From Roseibium limicola (lineage in GTDB: Bacteria; Pseudomonadota; Alphaproteobacteria; Rhizobiales; Stappiaceae): DNA of 64,000 nucleotides. The notes below the pieces were generated by a model. The model made no database searches. It was not told the origin of the DNA and saw nothing but the letters and a program-made list of their open reading frames with translations. The stretch spans positions 1-64,000 of the forward strand of contig NZ_JAFLNF010000003.1 of NCBI RefSeq assembly GCF_017313085.1. The letters run 5' to 3'. The position numbers and the translations under genes were made by a program. This document shows, in pieces, positions 52,862 to 61,786 of the stretch (its first letter is position 1; each line of letters begins with the position of its first letter).

Positions 52862-54141
52862 CCAAGGCTGACACCCTCCTCAACGATTGTTTTCTGCACG
52901 ACAAGGACAGGCTCCGGCACGCGGAGGCCCTGGAGATCCTGCGGAGCCGGATTGCCCCGGTCGTCCCGACCCAGACTGTTGCGTTGCATGAGGCCATGGG
53001 GCGCGTTCTGGCCGAAGCGGTTCATGCCCCGCAGGATGTGCCGCTTTGCGACAATTCCGCCGTCGACGGGTATGCCTTCCGGTTTTCCGATCATGAGCCA
53101 GCAGGCGGGTTCTTCCAGCTTCGCCACAGGATCGCCGCCGGTCACCCGGCAGCGGAAACCCTGGCACCAGGAGGCGCTGCGCGGATATTCACCGGCGCCG
53201 TCATGCCCGATGGGGCCGACACCGTGGCGATGCAGGAAGATTGCGAAACGCATGAACAGGATGGCAAATCCTTTGTTATCGTTCCGAGCGGACTGAAAGC
53301 TGGGGCGAACTGCCGAAAGGCTGGCGAGGACCTGACCGCAGGCGCCCAACTGATGCCCTCCGGCCATCGTCTGCGCGCCCAGGACATCGCAGGCCTTGCG
53401 TCCATCGGCATGGCCCATGTCAACGTCTTCGCAAAACTGAAGATCGGCCTGTTTGCCACCGGGGATGAACTGAAGCGACCAGGCGAACCGCTGTCTGTCG
53501 GAGAAGTCTACGATTCCAACACTTTCTTGCTGAAGGCCCTGGCGTCCAGTCTGCCCGTAGAGATCGAAGATCTGGGGATTCTGGAAGACAAGCAGGAGAC
53601 CGTGGAAGCCGCTCTGGCCGCTGCCGCCGACCAATGCGATCTGATTCTTACCACTGGCGGCGCCAGCAAGGGCGAAGAAGACCATGTCGGCACCGCTTTG
53701 ACCCGGCTTGGTCATCGCCATATGTGGCAGCTTGCCATCAAGCCTGGTCGCCCCATGATGTTCGGTCAGATCGGCAACACGGTTGTCCTGGGTCTGCCGG
53801 GAAACCCCGTCGCCGCAATGGTCTGTTTTCTTCTGTATGGGCGCCCAGTGATCAGCCGACTTTCTGGCGGTGAGTTTTTGGAGCCGCAACGGTTTCAGGT
53901 GCCGGCAGATTTCGCTGTCCCGAAGAAAAAACCAGATCGTCGCGAGTACTACCGGGGCACGTTGGTTACTGATACCCTGGGAATGAGCCGGGTAAAGAAG
54001 TTCCAAAAGGATGGCTCCGGCCTGATCACTGGCTTGCGCGAAGCCGATGGCCTCATCGAAATCGCCGAAGAGACGCGCTCCGTAAAGGAGGGCAGCCTTG
54101 TGACATTCCTGCCGTTTTCCGGCATGGGGCTGATAAGCTGA
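52858..54141 (+). CDS. moeA: Molybdopterin molybdenumtransferase
   Basis: MoeA inserts molybdate into adenylated molybdopterin. The 427-aa protein contains the DNSAVDGYAF loop (about residue 64) and GAVMPDGADTVAMQE. The central LFATGDEL and the TTGGASKGEEDHVG motif are also found. The C-terminal domain IV ends with FLPFSGMG. The start at 52858 overlaps the mobB stop in ATGA; a non-ATG start 30 bases earlier is possible but would break the pattern. It ends the operon fdhD-mobA-mobB-moeA. Confidence 0.94.
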   Translation: MTKADTLLNDCFLHDKDRLRHAEALEILRSRIAPVVPTQTVALHEAMGRVLAEAVHAPQDVPLCDNSAVDGYAFRFSDHEPAGGFFQLRHRIAAGHPAAETLAPGGAARIFTGAVMPDGADTVAMQEDCETHEQDGKSFVIVPSGLKAGANCRKAGEDLTAGAQLMPSGHRLRAQDIAGLASIGMAHVNVFAKLKIGLFATGDELKRPGEPLSVGEVYDSNTFLLKALASSLPVEIEDLGILEDKQETVEAALAAAADQCDLILTTGGASKGEEDHVGTALTRLGHRHMWQLAIKPGRPMMFGQIGNTVVLGLPGNPVAAMVCFLLYGRPVISRLSGGEFLEPQRFQVPADFAVPKKKPDRREYYRGTLVTDTLGMSRVKKFQKDGSGLITGLREADGLIEIAEETRSVKEGSLVTFLPFSGMGLIS

Positions 54142-54415
54142 GCGCACAGTGCTGAGGCTTCTGCAGTGACCGACTTTGCCGCCTGACAGACCAGACTAAA
54201 TTACCGGCTCTTTGATCGGCACAGCCCTGCTTGCGTAACCACACGTGACATCACGCAGCGAAACCTCAACCCTTGCGAGAAACATCTCCACGTAAAAGTA
54301 TGTTTTTTTATTGGGCATGCTTGAATTTTATGCTGAACTACAGCGAAATCATCGCATCGGGTTCTGGAAGGCTTGGCCCTCCAGCCTCAATGCGACACAA
54401 AAAGGGGAATAACTT

Positions 54416-55192
54416 ATGCTTTTGAAGCGTATCGCTGCAGCTACCACCGTTCTCTTGGGAACCCTTGCCGGCGCACAGGCCGCCGATTGGTCAAAAGTTC
54501 GCATCGGAACAGAAGGCGCCTACCCTCCGTTCAACACCATGACCGCTGATGGTCAGCTGGTCGGGTTCGACATCGACATCGCCAAGGCCCTTTGCGCCGA
54601 AATGAAAGTCGAATGCGAATTCGTTGTTCAGGATTGGGACGGAATGATCCCGGCGCTTCTCGCCGGCAAGTTCGACGCAATCATCGCGTCCATGTCGATC
54701 ACTGAAGAGCGCAAGGAAAAGGTCGACTTCACCGGCAAGTACTACAATACGCCGCCGGCGATCGTCGTCCCGAAAGACAGCAAACTGACCGGCGTGACTG
54801 ATGCCGATCTGGATGGCGTCGCTCTCGGTGCACAGTCTTCCACGACCCATTCCAACTTCGCGGAAGAAAAGCTGCCTTCCACCGATCTGAAGCTCTATCC
54901 GACACCGGATGAGTATAAGCTCGATCTGGTTTCCGGCCGGATTGATGCGGCTATCGATGACGTTGTCGTTCTCTCCGAGTGGCTCGCCACCGAAGACGGC
55001 GCTTGCTGCAAAATCCTCGGCACGATCGATCCGGTTCTCGAAATCCACGGCGAAGGCGCAGGCATCGCGATCCGGAAGGAAGACGGCGACCTGAAGGCCA
55101 TGTTCGACAAGGCCATCGCTGCCATTCGCGAGAACGGCACCTACGAAGAAATCAACAAGGAATACTTTGATTTCGACGTTTTTGGCGGCTAA
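54416..55192 (+). CDS. Polar amino acid ABC transporter substrate-binding protein
   Basis: The 258-aa periplasmic protein of the ArgT/HisJ family (SBP_bac_3) has a signal peptide (about 1-22, AQA-ADW). The ligand-binding pattern VRIGTEGAYPPFNTMTADGQLVGFDIDIAKALC and FDAIIASMSITEERKEKVDF is typical for basic or polar amino acids. Four cysteines are present (two in CAEMKVEC, two in CC at DGACCKI). It is followed by a long hairpin and two permease genes. A GGGGAATAACTT site precedes the start. Confidence 0.92.
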   Translation: MLLKRIAAATTVLLGTLAGAQAADWSKVRIGTEGAYPPFNTMTADGQLVGFDIDIAKALCAEMKVECEFVVQDWDGMIPALLAGKFDAIIASMSITEERKEKVDFTGKYYNTPPAIVVPKDSKLTGVTDADLDGVALGAQSSTTHSNFAEEKLPSTDLKLYPTPDEYKLDLVSGRIDAAIDDVVVLSEWLATEDGACCKILGTIDPVLEIHGEGAGIAIRKEDGDLKAMFDKAIAAIRENGTYEEINKEYFDFDVFGG

Positions 55193-55210
55193 ATACCCCT
55201 TCAAATATGG

Positions 55211-55239
55211 TGACCCGTGGCATTTCCTGCCACGGGTCA
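55211..55239 (+). other. Intercistronic stem-loop after the binding-protein gene
   Basis: A perfect 12-bp stem (55211-55222 with 55228-55239) has a 5-nt loop and no T-tract. It lies between the binding-protein stop and the first permease, 72 bp before the latter. It is a likely RNA stabiliser or partial terminator setting a high binding-protein to permease ratio, as with the hairpin after phnD. Confidence 0.65.
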
Positions 55240-55310
55240 AACTTTCACAGGCCAAGTTTTTCTGGTCTGGCGCACACTGCACAACTGACTAGGAAAGCAG
55301 CGCCGAAGGA

Positions 55311-56024
55311 ATGGATGACTTACTCACGCTTCTTTCTTTCGGTGACGCCGGGTGGGGAGATGAAATCGCGACTGGCGTCTTCATCACCGTCAGTCTTGCC
55401 ATTGCGACGATCCCTTTCGGCCTGGTGCTCGGCTTCCTGCTGGCTCTTGCCAAACGCTCCGAAGATCAAAGCCTGCGGCTGGCTGCGAACATCTACACAA
55501 CCATTTTTCGCGGGCTGCCCGAACTCCTGACGCTGTTTCTCGTCTATTACGGTGTGCAAATCGGCTTACAACAGCTGACACAGATGCTCGGCTTCGATGC
55601 CTATATCGAGGTGAATTCCTTTGCAGCGGGTATGATCGCGCTGGCGATGGTGTTTTCCTCCTATGCCTCGGAAGCTTTCCTCTCGGCCTTTCAAGGCATT
55701 CCGCAAGGCCAGTATGAAGGCGGCTACGCGCTGGGTCTCTCCAAACGTCAAACAATGGTGCTGGTGATTGCACCGCAGCTGCTCCGCCTCTCCCTGCCCG
55801 CCTTGAGCAATCTCTGGCTGATCCTGCTGAAGGACACCGCCCTCGTTTCGGTGATCGGCCTGGCAGACCTGGTTCGCCAAGCCGGTATGGCTGCGCGGAT
55901 CACCAAGGAGCCGTTCCTGTTCTTCGGCATTGCCTTCCTGATCTATCTGGTGCTGGCGATCCTTTCCTCAATCGGCCTGTCGCGCATTGATGCATACGCC
56001 AAGCGCGGGGAGGCTTCACGATGA
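55311..56024 (+). CDS. Amino acid ABC transporter permease, HisQ type
   Basis: The 237-aa inner-membrane protein has five or so helices. It carries the HisQ-like entry RGLPELLTLFLVYYG and the EAA loop (GGYALGLSKRQTMVLVIAPQLLRLSLPAL). It pairs with the next permease by ATGA overlap. The name of the amino acid is not determinable. The ATPase that drives it is not in this operon. Confidence 0.93.
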   Translation: MDDLLTLLSFGDAGWGDEIATGVFITVSLAIATIPFGLVLGFLLALAKRSEDQSLRLAANIYTTIFRGLPELLTLFLVYYGVQIGLQQLTQMLGFDAYIEVNSFAAGMIALAMVFSSYASEAFLSAFQGIPQGQYEGGYALGLSKRQTMVLVIAPQLLRLSLPALSNLWLILLKDTALVSVIGLADLVRQAGMAARITKEPFLFFGIAFLIYLVLAILSSIGLSRIDAYAKRGEASR

Positions 56025-56851
56025 GCATTTCCCTCGCCGTCATAAGTCCGAAAGCACCACCACCGCCGCGGCCCCAGCCATGGAGCTCGACCCGTATCAT
56101 CGGCCATGTGCTCATGGCATTGTGGATTGTGGCCGGAGCCTCTCTGCTTTGGTATCTTGCCAGCAATGTCGCCAGCCCGTTTGTGCTGAAATACTGGTCC
56201 GATTATCTGGACGGCATATGGACCACGATCCAGATCGTTGTCATTTCCCTAGCCATAGGTTCGCTGCTGTCGCTACCGATCGCCGCCGGGAGGTCGTCCA
56301 AGCGCAAGATCTTTTTCCTGCCGGCTTATGCCTACGTCTATATTTTCCGTGGCACGCCACTGCTCGCCCAGACGTTCCTGATCTACTACGGGGCCGGCTC
56401 CTTTCGGCCGGAGCTGCAGGAAATAGGATTGTGGTGGTTTTTCCGAGATGCCTGGTATTGCGTGATATTCGCCTTCTCGCTGAACACTTCCGCCTATCAG
56501 GCAGAAATTCTGCGTGGCGCAATCCAGAGTGTGCCCAAGGGCCAATGGGAAGGCGCACAAGCGCTTGGCCTATCCCGCCCGATCATCTTCTGGAAGATCA
56601 TCCTGCCGCAAGCCCTGATGGTGTCCCTGCGCCCCTATGGCAATGAGATCATCCTGATGGTCAAAGGTTCGGCCATTGCCTCCATCGTGACGGTCTTCGA
56701 CCTGATGGGCGAAACCCGGCGAGCCTTCTCGCGTTCCTTCGACTTCCAGGCCTATATCTGGGCGGCGGTTTTCTATCTGCTGATCGTTGAAATACTACGT
56801 CAGATCTGGGACCGGTTGGAACGTCGCCTCACACGCCACCTCCAGCGCTGA
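56021..56851 (+). CDS. Amino acid ABC transporter permease, HisM type
   Basis: The 276-aa permease has a proline-rich N-terminus (KAPPPPRPQPW), a first helix at about 28-50, RGTPLLAQTFLIYYGAG, and the EAA loop (GAQALGLSRPIIFWKIILPQALMVSLRPYGNEII). The tail is basic and helical (QIWDRLERRLTRHLQR). It is the second half of the permease heterodimer. Since the next gene, 122 bp on, is a lyase, the transporter must borrow an ATPase encoded elsewhere. Confidence 0.92.
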   Translation: MSISLAVISPKAPPPPRPQPWSSTRIIGHVLMALWIVAGASLLWYLASNVASPFVLKYWSDYLDGIWTTIQIVVISLAIGSLLSLPIAAGRSSKRKIFFLPAYAYVYIFRGTPLLAQTFLIYYGAGSFRPELQEIGLWWFFRDAWYCVIFAFSLNTSAYQAEILRGAIQSVPKGQWEGAQALGLSRPIIFWKIILPQALMVSLRPYGNEIILMVKGSAIASIVTVFDLMGETRRAFSRSFDFQAYIWAAVFYLLIVEILRQIWDRLERRLTRHLQR

Positions 56852-56973
56852 GCAGATCATCTGAATCCATCGCCGTCTCCCTGCCGAAAATTCGATACGT
56901 CACGATCTGGCCTTGACCAGACGACGGGCAATTCGTCAAAAGAGAGCTCAATTCAGCGCGGAGCTTTCACGAT

Positions 56974-58140
<1,167 letters not shown>

Positions 58141-58145
58141 TCTGA

Positions 58146-59048
58146 CTAAAGGCCACCGCACTGGACTTCCGTTTCCGCCGCTTTGCGTTTGATCCAATGG
58201 ATAAACTTCTTGAGCGGCGGACGCGGTTCGCCTTTGCCTCTGACGATATGATAGCCGGACGCCTCCGGACGCAATTCTTCAGCCAGAACGCGCAAGTGAC
58301 CGGCCTGAATCAGGCTTTCCACAAAGATCCGTGCCGTAGCCGTGATCCCCGTTCCCCGCCGCACGCCATCCAGCACCATGTAGCCTGGCAAATGGGTGAT
58401 ATTGAGCTTTGAGCGAGGCACCACGCCCTGACGTTCCAACCATTGCGCCAGCTCATTGGTGCCCAGCTCCTGCAGCCAGGGGAAGTCCTGAAGATCAGAC
58501 GGCTGATAGACCGTATCCTTGCCCACAAGGCTGGTCGCGCCAACCACCACATACCCCGACAACAGCAGCGGTTCGCACAGCAGGCCCGGCCATTCGCCGC
58601 CGCCATATCGAACCGCAACATCCACATCGCTCGCCGCCAGATCCACAACTTGCGACGTCGGATTGAGCATCAGCTCGATCTCCGGATGGATCTGCTTGAA
58701 GTCTGAGATGCGCGGCATCAGCCAGCTGACCGCAAAAGAGGGCGTCACCGTCACATTGAGCGGCCTTTCGGTGTTGCCGCGCAGAATATCGTCGACGGTC
58801 TCAGAGATCACCGCGAATCCCTCCATCAGGCCCTCAGCCAGCCGCGCCCCATCGGCGGTCAGGGACACCCCGCGCCCTGCCCGCTCCACCAGCCTTGTGC
58901 CCAGATGGGTTTCCAATGCGCGCACCTGCTGGCTGACAGCAGCATGGGTGACGTTCAACTCCCGTCCGGCTGCGGAGAAGCTGTTGGTCTGGGCGACAGC
59001 TGCGAAAGCCCGCAGTCCGGTCAAGGGGGGAAGGTGGCGAAAACTCAT
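58146..59048 (-). CDS. LysR-family regulator, GcvA-like
   Basis: The 300-aa protein has an N-terminal winged helix-turn-helix (about 5-65) with AFAAVAQTNSFSAAGRELNVTHAAVSQQVRALE, typical of the GcvA branch. A co-inducer-binding domain (about 95-290) follows. It is divergent from a 53-codon ORF and a dehydrogenase gene, its probable targets. A palindrome of LysR-box type immediately precedes its start codon, suggesting autoregulation. The effector cannot be told. Confidence 0.93.
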   Translation of the reverse strand: MSFRHLPPLTGLRAFAAVAQTNSFSAAGRELNVTHAAVSQQVRALETHLGTRLVERAGRGVSLTADGARLAEGLMEGFAVISETVDDILRGNTERPLNVTVTPSFAVSWLMPRISDFKQIHPEIELMLNPTSQVVDLAASDVDVAVRYGGGEWPGLLCEPLLLSGYVVVGATSLVGKDTVYQPSDLQDFPWLQELGTNELAQWLERQGVVPRSKLNITHLPGYMVLDGVRRGTGITATARIFVESLIQAGHLRVLAEELRPEASGYHIVRGKGEPRPPLKKFIHWIKRKAAETEVQCGGL

Positions 59049-59067
59049 ATGTAATTCCAGCTTACAT
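59049..59067. promoter_or_regulatory. LysR-type binding box ATGTAA-N7-TTACAT
   Basis: A perfect 6-bp inverted repeat with a T-N11-A core lies directly in front of the lysR start codon, overlapping its ribosome site. It is about 80 bp upstream of the 53-codon ORF. This is the expected place for a LysR operator controlling both directions. Confidence 0.6.
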
Positions 59068-59148
59068 TTGAAAAATTATCCTGACTGGCATTAATTCAGC
59101 AATGACCTCATGTTTCAAGCACCGAAAGCAAACAGAGGACGTAAGACC

Positions 59149-59310
59149 ATGTTTAACACATACGCTGAGAGCATTCTGACCGCCACCCGTTTGGGCCAGT
59201 TCACCCGCCCTTTGCCCGTTCCCCAGCAGAGGTTGCACCACGTATCTGATGCGGCGCCTGAGAACCGCGAAATCCGGCGTCCACGCAATCGCTTCACCTT
59301 CTGGATCTAG
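59149..59310 (+). CDS. 53-aa ORF upstream of the dehydrogenase (leader peptide or small protein)
   Basis: The frame begins MFNTYAESILTATRLGQFTRP and ends RNRFTFWI. GAGGAC lies eight bases before the ATG, a good ribosome site. No signal peptide, membrane helix or known motif is seen; the N-terminal half looks helical and the C-terminal half basic. A terminator hairpin follows 53 bp after its stop and just ahead of the dehydrogenase ribosome site. That makes an attenuation-type leader a possibility, or a small protein with its own transcript. Confidence 0.5.
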   Translation: MFNTYAESILTATRLGQFTRPLPVPQQRLHHVSDAAPENREIRRPRNRFTFWI

Positions 59311-59362
59311 GTCTATCTCCTGACAGGCAAAAGTGAATGCGCTACACATCTTCCACAGTGAC

Positions 59363-59397
59363 GTGACAGGCCCAACAATGCAGGGCCTGTCACTTTT
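59363..59397 (+). terminator. Terminator between the 53-aa ORF and the dehydrogenase gene
   Basis: A perfect 11-bp stem (59363-59373 with 59383-59393), a 9-nt loop and TTTT form a rho-independent terminator. It ends only 17 bp ahead of the dehydrogenase start codon. Any transcript from the shared promoter must read through it to express the enzyme. Confidence 0.75.
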
Positions 59398-59413
59398 CAG
59401 CGGAGGAGTTCTC

Positions 59414-60295
59414 ATGGCGAAGGTTGCATTCATCGGGCTGGGCGTAATGGGGTATCCCATGGCTGGCCACCTCAAGACCAAGGGCGGGCACGACGTGACC
59501 GTCTACAACCGCACAACTGACAAGGCGGAAAAATGGGCGACCGAATTCGGCGGTCAGTACGCTTCGACCCCAGCAGAAGCAGCTAAAGACTGTGACTTCG
59601 TCTTCGCCTGCGTCGGCAATGATGACGACCTGCGCGCTGTCACCATAGGGCCCGACGGCGCTTTCTCCGCTCTGAAATCCGATGCTATCTTTATCGACAA
59701 CACCACGGCTTCGGCGGCAGTGGCACGTGAGTTGTACCTTGCGGCAAAGGAAAAGGGTTGCGGCTTCATCGACGCGCCGGTGTCCGGCGGCCAGGCGGGG
59801 GCAGAAAACGGCGTGCTGACTGTGATGTGCGGTGGCGATCAGGATGTCTTCGACCGCGCCAAACCGGCCATTGATTCCTTTGCCAAGTTCGTCGGCCTGA
59901 TGGGCGAAAGTGGCGCTGGCCAGCTGACCAAGATGTGCAATCAGATCTGTATCGCAGGTATCGTTCAGGGTTTGTCAGAATCCATCCACTTTGCCAAGCA
60001 GGCGGGCCTTGATGTCGCGACTGTCATCTCTGCCATTCGCGGTGGCGCAGCACAGTCGTGGCAAATGGAGAACCGTTGGGAAACCATGGAAAAAGGCAAG
60101 TTCGACTATGGCTTTGCCGTGGACTGGATGCGCAAGGACCTGGGCATCTGCCTGAAAACCGCGAACGACACCGGAGCCAGGCTGCCGGCAACGGCGCTGA
60201 TCGACCAGTTCTACGCCGACGTGCAGGAGATGGGCGGTGGGCGCTGGGATACGTCGTCGCTGCTGACCCGCCTGGAAAAGCCAAAAGGCGCCTGA
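59414..60295 (+). CDS. 3-hydroxyisobutyrate dehydrogenase-family oxidoreductase
   Basis: The 293-aa NAD(P)-dependent beta-hydroxyacid dehydrogenase has the cofactor motif FIGLGVMGYPMAGHL (about 5-19), the substrate motif DAPVSGGQAGAENG (about 118-131) and the catalytic lysine in GQLTKMCNQ (about 172). The start at 59414 has GGAGGAG ahead. It may act on 3-hydroxyisobutyrate, tartronate semialdehyde or L-serine. The divergent LysR regulator of GcvA type weakly favours an amino-acid-related substrate; not decided. Confidence 0.9.
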   Translation: MAKVAFIGLGVMGYPMAGHLKTKGGHDVTVYNRTTDKAEKWATEFGGQYASTPAEAAKDCDFVFACVGNDDDLRAVTIGPDGAFSALKSDAIFIDNTTASAAVARELYLAAKEKGCGFIDAPVSGGQAGAENGVLTVMCGGDQDVFDRAKPAIDSFAKFVGLMGESGAGQLTKMCNQICIAGIVQGLSESIHFAKQAGLDVATVISAIRGGAAQSWQMENRWETMEKGKFDYGFAVDWMRKDLGICLKTANDTGARLPATALIDQFYADVQEMGGGRWDTSSLLTRLEKPKGA

Positions 60296-60301
60296 GAAGA
60301 A

Positions 60302-60325
60302 GGCGCGGATCGTCAGATCCGCGCC
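60302..60325. terminator. Bidirectional terminator hairpin
   Basis: A perfect 10-bp stem (60302-60311 with 60316-60325) with a GTCA loop lies between the convergent dehydrogenase and Lrp genes. The minus strand has a better T-rich tail than the plus strand. Confidence 0.65.
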
Positions 60326-60358
60326 CTTGCCCCAACGTCACAGTGGGCGCTTTTCAGC

Positions 60359-60850
60359 TCAGGAGGCGCTGCCCTTGGGCTTTTCGGCCGGTACATAGCC
60401 CAGCGGCAGCTGGGTCGTGTATTTGATCTGCTCCATGGCGAAAGTTGTAGAGACATCCGTGATCTCGATCTTCGCGATCAGGCGCTTGTAGAAGTCGTCA
60501 TAGGCATCGATATCAGGAACCGAGACGCGAAGCAGGTAATCGACCTGCCCTGCCATTCGATAGAATTCAACCACTTCCGGAAACTCCCTGATCACATCAG
60601 CAAATTTCTTCAGCCAGTCTTCCGTATGCTGAGAGGTCGTGATCGCGACGAAGGCCGTCACCTTGACGTTGACCTTCTTCGGATCGAGCAACGCCACCCG
60701 CCCCGTGATCACCCCGTCTTCTTCCATCTTCTGGATACGGCGCCAGCAGGGCGTGGTGGACAGGCCCACACGACGGCCAATTTCAGCAACGGGGATAGTG
60801 CAGTCTTCCTGGAGAATGGACAGAATGCGGCGGTCAATGCGGTCAATCAT
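60359..60850 (-). CDS. Lrp/AsnC family transcriptional regulator
   Basis: The 163-aa protein has an N-terminal helix-turn-helix (about 1-55, VAEIGRRVGLSTTPCWRRIQKME) and a C-terminal RAM ligand-binding domain (about 65-150). AMEQIKYTTQLPLGYV is the dimer strand. The family senses amino acids, often leucine or a specific one. It is convergent with the dehydrogenase gene and may regulate a gene elsewhere. It has average length. Confidence 0.93.
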   Translation of the reverse strand: MIDRIDRRILSILQEDCTIPVAEIGRRVGLSTTPCWRRIQKMEEDGVITGRVALLDPKKVNVKVTAFVAITTSQHTEDWLKKFADVIREFPEVVEFYRMAGQVDYLLRVSVPDIDAYDDFYKRLIAKIEITDVSTTFAMEQIKYTTQLPLGYVPAEKPKGSAS

Positions 60851-61003
60851 GGTTCTTCCAGGCCCTAGAAGGGAATTAGCGATCTGCGTAAGAGCGACGG
60901 AGGTGGAATATCATACCTCAGATAACCTCAAATCCTTGCGCCCATCCTAGTCCAAAGTCAATGTAACCGGCATTATGAAACGATTTTCCAGATTCCATCA
61001 ACG

Positions 61004-61666
61004 CTAGACTTCAGACGGACGCGCCACCAGCTTCGCCACGCGACCGCGCAGAACTGGCAAGAGGTCTGTTTCAAACCAGGGGTTCTTGCGAAGCCAGGCA
61101 TTGTTGCGCCAAGAAGGATGCGGCAAGGGCAGCACTGCGGGGCTGCGTGTCTCATCCTCCAGATAATCCCGCCAATTCGTGACCGTTTCCGTCAATGTCT
61201 TCTTACGTTCGCTCCCGAGGTGATAGGCCTGCGCGTATTGACCGATGGTCAGGACCAACTCGACCTGTGGCAGCAGCGTAAAGAGACGGTCATGCCACGT
61301 CAGGCGACATTCCTTGCGTGGCGGCAAGTCGCCCCCTTTTGCGTCCAGCCCCGGAAAACAGAATCCCATGGGCACGATCGCCAAGCGGTTTTCATCATAA
61401 AATACGTCTTCATCGATCCCCAACCACGTGCGTAACCGGTCACCAGACGGGTCCGTGAAGGGCCTGCCGGATTTATGGACTCGTGTTCCCGGCGCTTGTC
61501 CACAGATACACAGACGTGCGGAGGATGAAACCTGCAGTACCGGGCGGGGCTCGTGCGGCAATGGCTTGGAAACCGGGGCTTCCACGCAGATCCTGCAAGA
61601 GCTGATTGCGCCGGCCAGTTCTGCCAGCTCCCCGCTTTCACGACATGATTCCGCCATTCCATCCAA
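61004..61666 (-). CDS. Uracil-DNA glycosylase superfamily protein
   Basis: The 220-aa protein belongs to the UDG superfamily (family 4/5-like). The N-terminus has ISSCRICVEAP and a CICGQAPGTRVHKSGRPFTDPSGDRLR motif that combines the uracil pocket with cysteines reminiscent of a Fe-S site. The late LPLPHPSWRNNAWL is the second active-site motif. Residues typical of strict family 1 enzymes are lacking. It may remove uracil or other deaminated bases; exact substrate and the Fe-S cluster are uncertain. Start at 61666 or a methionine at 61657. Confidence 0.82.
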   Translation of the reverse strand: MDGMAESCRESGELAELAGAISSCRICVEAPVSKPLPHEPRPVLQVSSSARLCICGQAPGTRVHKSGRPFTDPSGDRLRTWLGIDEDVFYDENRLAIVPMGFCFPGLDAKGGDLPPRKECRLTWHDRLFTLLPQVELVLTIGQYAQAYHLGSERKKTLTETVTNWRDYLEDETRSPAVLPLPHPSWRNNAWLRKNPWFETDLLPVLRGRVAKLVARPSEV

Positions 61667-61786
61667 GCCCTTGATATTTTTACGTTTCGTTCACCATGAA
61701 ACTGAGCCTGTTCTTAAGAAATTCTGATCAGGATATGTCCAACACACACCCACTCAGTCAGGCTTTCGAAAGGGTTTCGTCGGCAC

